7,510 nt of DNA from CAVVYA01 sp964577835. GTDB taxonomy: Bacteria; Pseudomonadota; Alphaproteobacteria; SMXQ01. Positions within the stretch are counted from its first letter, which is position 1; every line of letters starts with the position of its first letter. Below, piece by piece: positions 7,256 to 7,510 of this stretch. The notes beneath the pieces are model-generated. The model was not told the origin of the DNA. It searched no databases and worked only from the letters and a program-made list of their open reading frames with translations. Location of the stretch: contig CAZOBN010000144.1 in the NCBI GenBank assembly GCA_964577835.1, positions 1 through 7,510 on the forward strand, written 5' to 3'. The translations under genes and the position numbers were made by a program.

Positions 7256-7411
7256 CTAGCAGGCTGCGGAAAAAGTCGGTGGTCGAGCGTCACGGCGCAA
7301 TTTTGGAATCGAACGGGCTATCAACGTGAAATATTCCTGCGATTTCTGGTTGTCCGACGAATCAATATTGCGTCTCCGGCAGTCGAAATTCTTTTTTCCG
7401 CATCCTGCTAG
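7256..7411. mobile_element. MITE-like element with 20-21 bp terminal inverted repeats
   Basis: The left end (7256-7275) reads CTAGCAGGCTGCGGAAAAAG. The right end (7391-7411), read on the minus strand, is the same except for A instead of C at the ninth base and one extra A in the A-run. The 156-bp unit has no credible ORF, and its interior is more A+T-rich than the neighbouring genes, with a CAATATTG palindrome at 7363-7370. Both extremities carry CTAG, which could be the repeat tip or a 4-bp target duplication. Size, non-coding interior and matched ends fit a non-autonomous transposable element moved by a transposase encoded elsewhere. The ends remind me of IS1182-group insertion sequences, but this is from memory. 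It could also fold into a long hairpin and end the lipoprotein transcript. Confidence 0.7.
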
Positions 7412-7434
7412 TACTCGGAATCACCGATGCCTGC

Positions 7435-7510
7435 ATCACCCCCCACCCTAACCCTCCCCCACAAGGGTGGAGGGGATTCGCAATGGTGCTCAATAACGTC
7501 CCCTCCCCCT
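7435..7510. repeat. C-rich palindromic intergenic repeat with the start of an inverted second copy
   Basis: CCCTCCCCC (7452-7460) pairs with GGGTGGAGGG (7465-7474), with eight of nine pairs matching around a 5-base loop. This follows a C-rich lead with CACCCTAACCCT near 7444-7455. At the right edge GTCCCCTCCCCCT (7498-7510) is nearly the reverse complement of AGGGTGGAGGGGA (7464-7476), so an oppositely oriented copy appears to begin and run off the window. C-rich repeats of this kind are, as I recall, frequent between genes in alphaproteobacterial genomes. No gene is visible from 7238 to the end. Confidence 0.6.

Overview
The window looks like chromosomal DNA from an alphaproteobacterium. The base composition is G+C-rich with strong G/C preference at third codon positions. 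The multi-PAS hybrid kinase, the 67-residue cold-shock protein and the C-rich intergenic repeat are all of kinds I associate with Bradyrhizobium-, Rhodopseudomonas- or Reyranella-like genomes. That placement is from memory and composition; no rRNA or tRNA is present to fix it.

Layout: (1) Positions 3-3254, plus strand, encode a large membrane-bound hybrid sensor histidine kinase whose reading frame is open to the left edge, so its start lies outside the window. (2) Positions 3380-5147, plus strand, hold a tight two-gene unit: a tandem-Rid-domain (RidA/YjgF/UK114) protein followed 13 bases later by a D-2-hydroxyacid dehydrogenase. (3) Positions 5191-5458, minus strand, hold a CspA-type cold-shock gene ending in a textbook intrinsic terminator. 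(4) Positions 5672-6571, minus strand, encode an arylformamidase-like alpha/beta hydrolase with a weaker terminator behind it. (5) Positions 6710-7237, plus strand and divergent from the hydrolase, encode a small predicted lipoprotein of unknown function. (6) Positions 7238-7510 are non-coding and made of repeats: a 156-bp element with nearly perfect 20-21 bp terminal inverted repeats (MITE-like), then a C-rich palindromic repeat whose inverted partner begins at the right edge.

How the genes might work together: the kinase has no response-regulator or output gene beside it and ends in its own receiver domain, so it probably signals to partners elsewhere. The Rid protein and dehydrogenase plausibly act in sequence: Rid proteins hydrolyse reactive enamines/imines to 2-oxo acids, and D-2-hydroxyacid dehydrogenases reduce 2-oxo acids. 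The cold-shock gene, hydrolase and lipoprotein appear to be separate transcription units.

I found no CRISPR array, prophage, toxin-antitoxin pair, defence cassette, tRNA or rRNA. The least explained structures are the MITE-like element, the Rid-dehydrogenase pair and the orphan lipoprotein. The rest looks like ordinary core or accessory metabolism and signalling.
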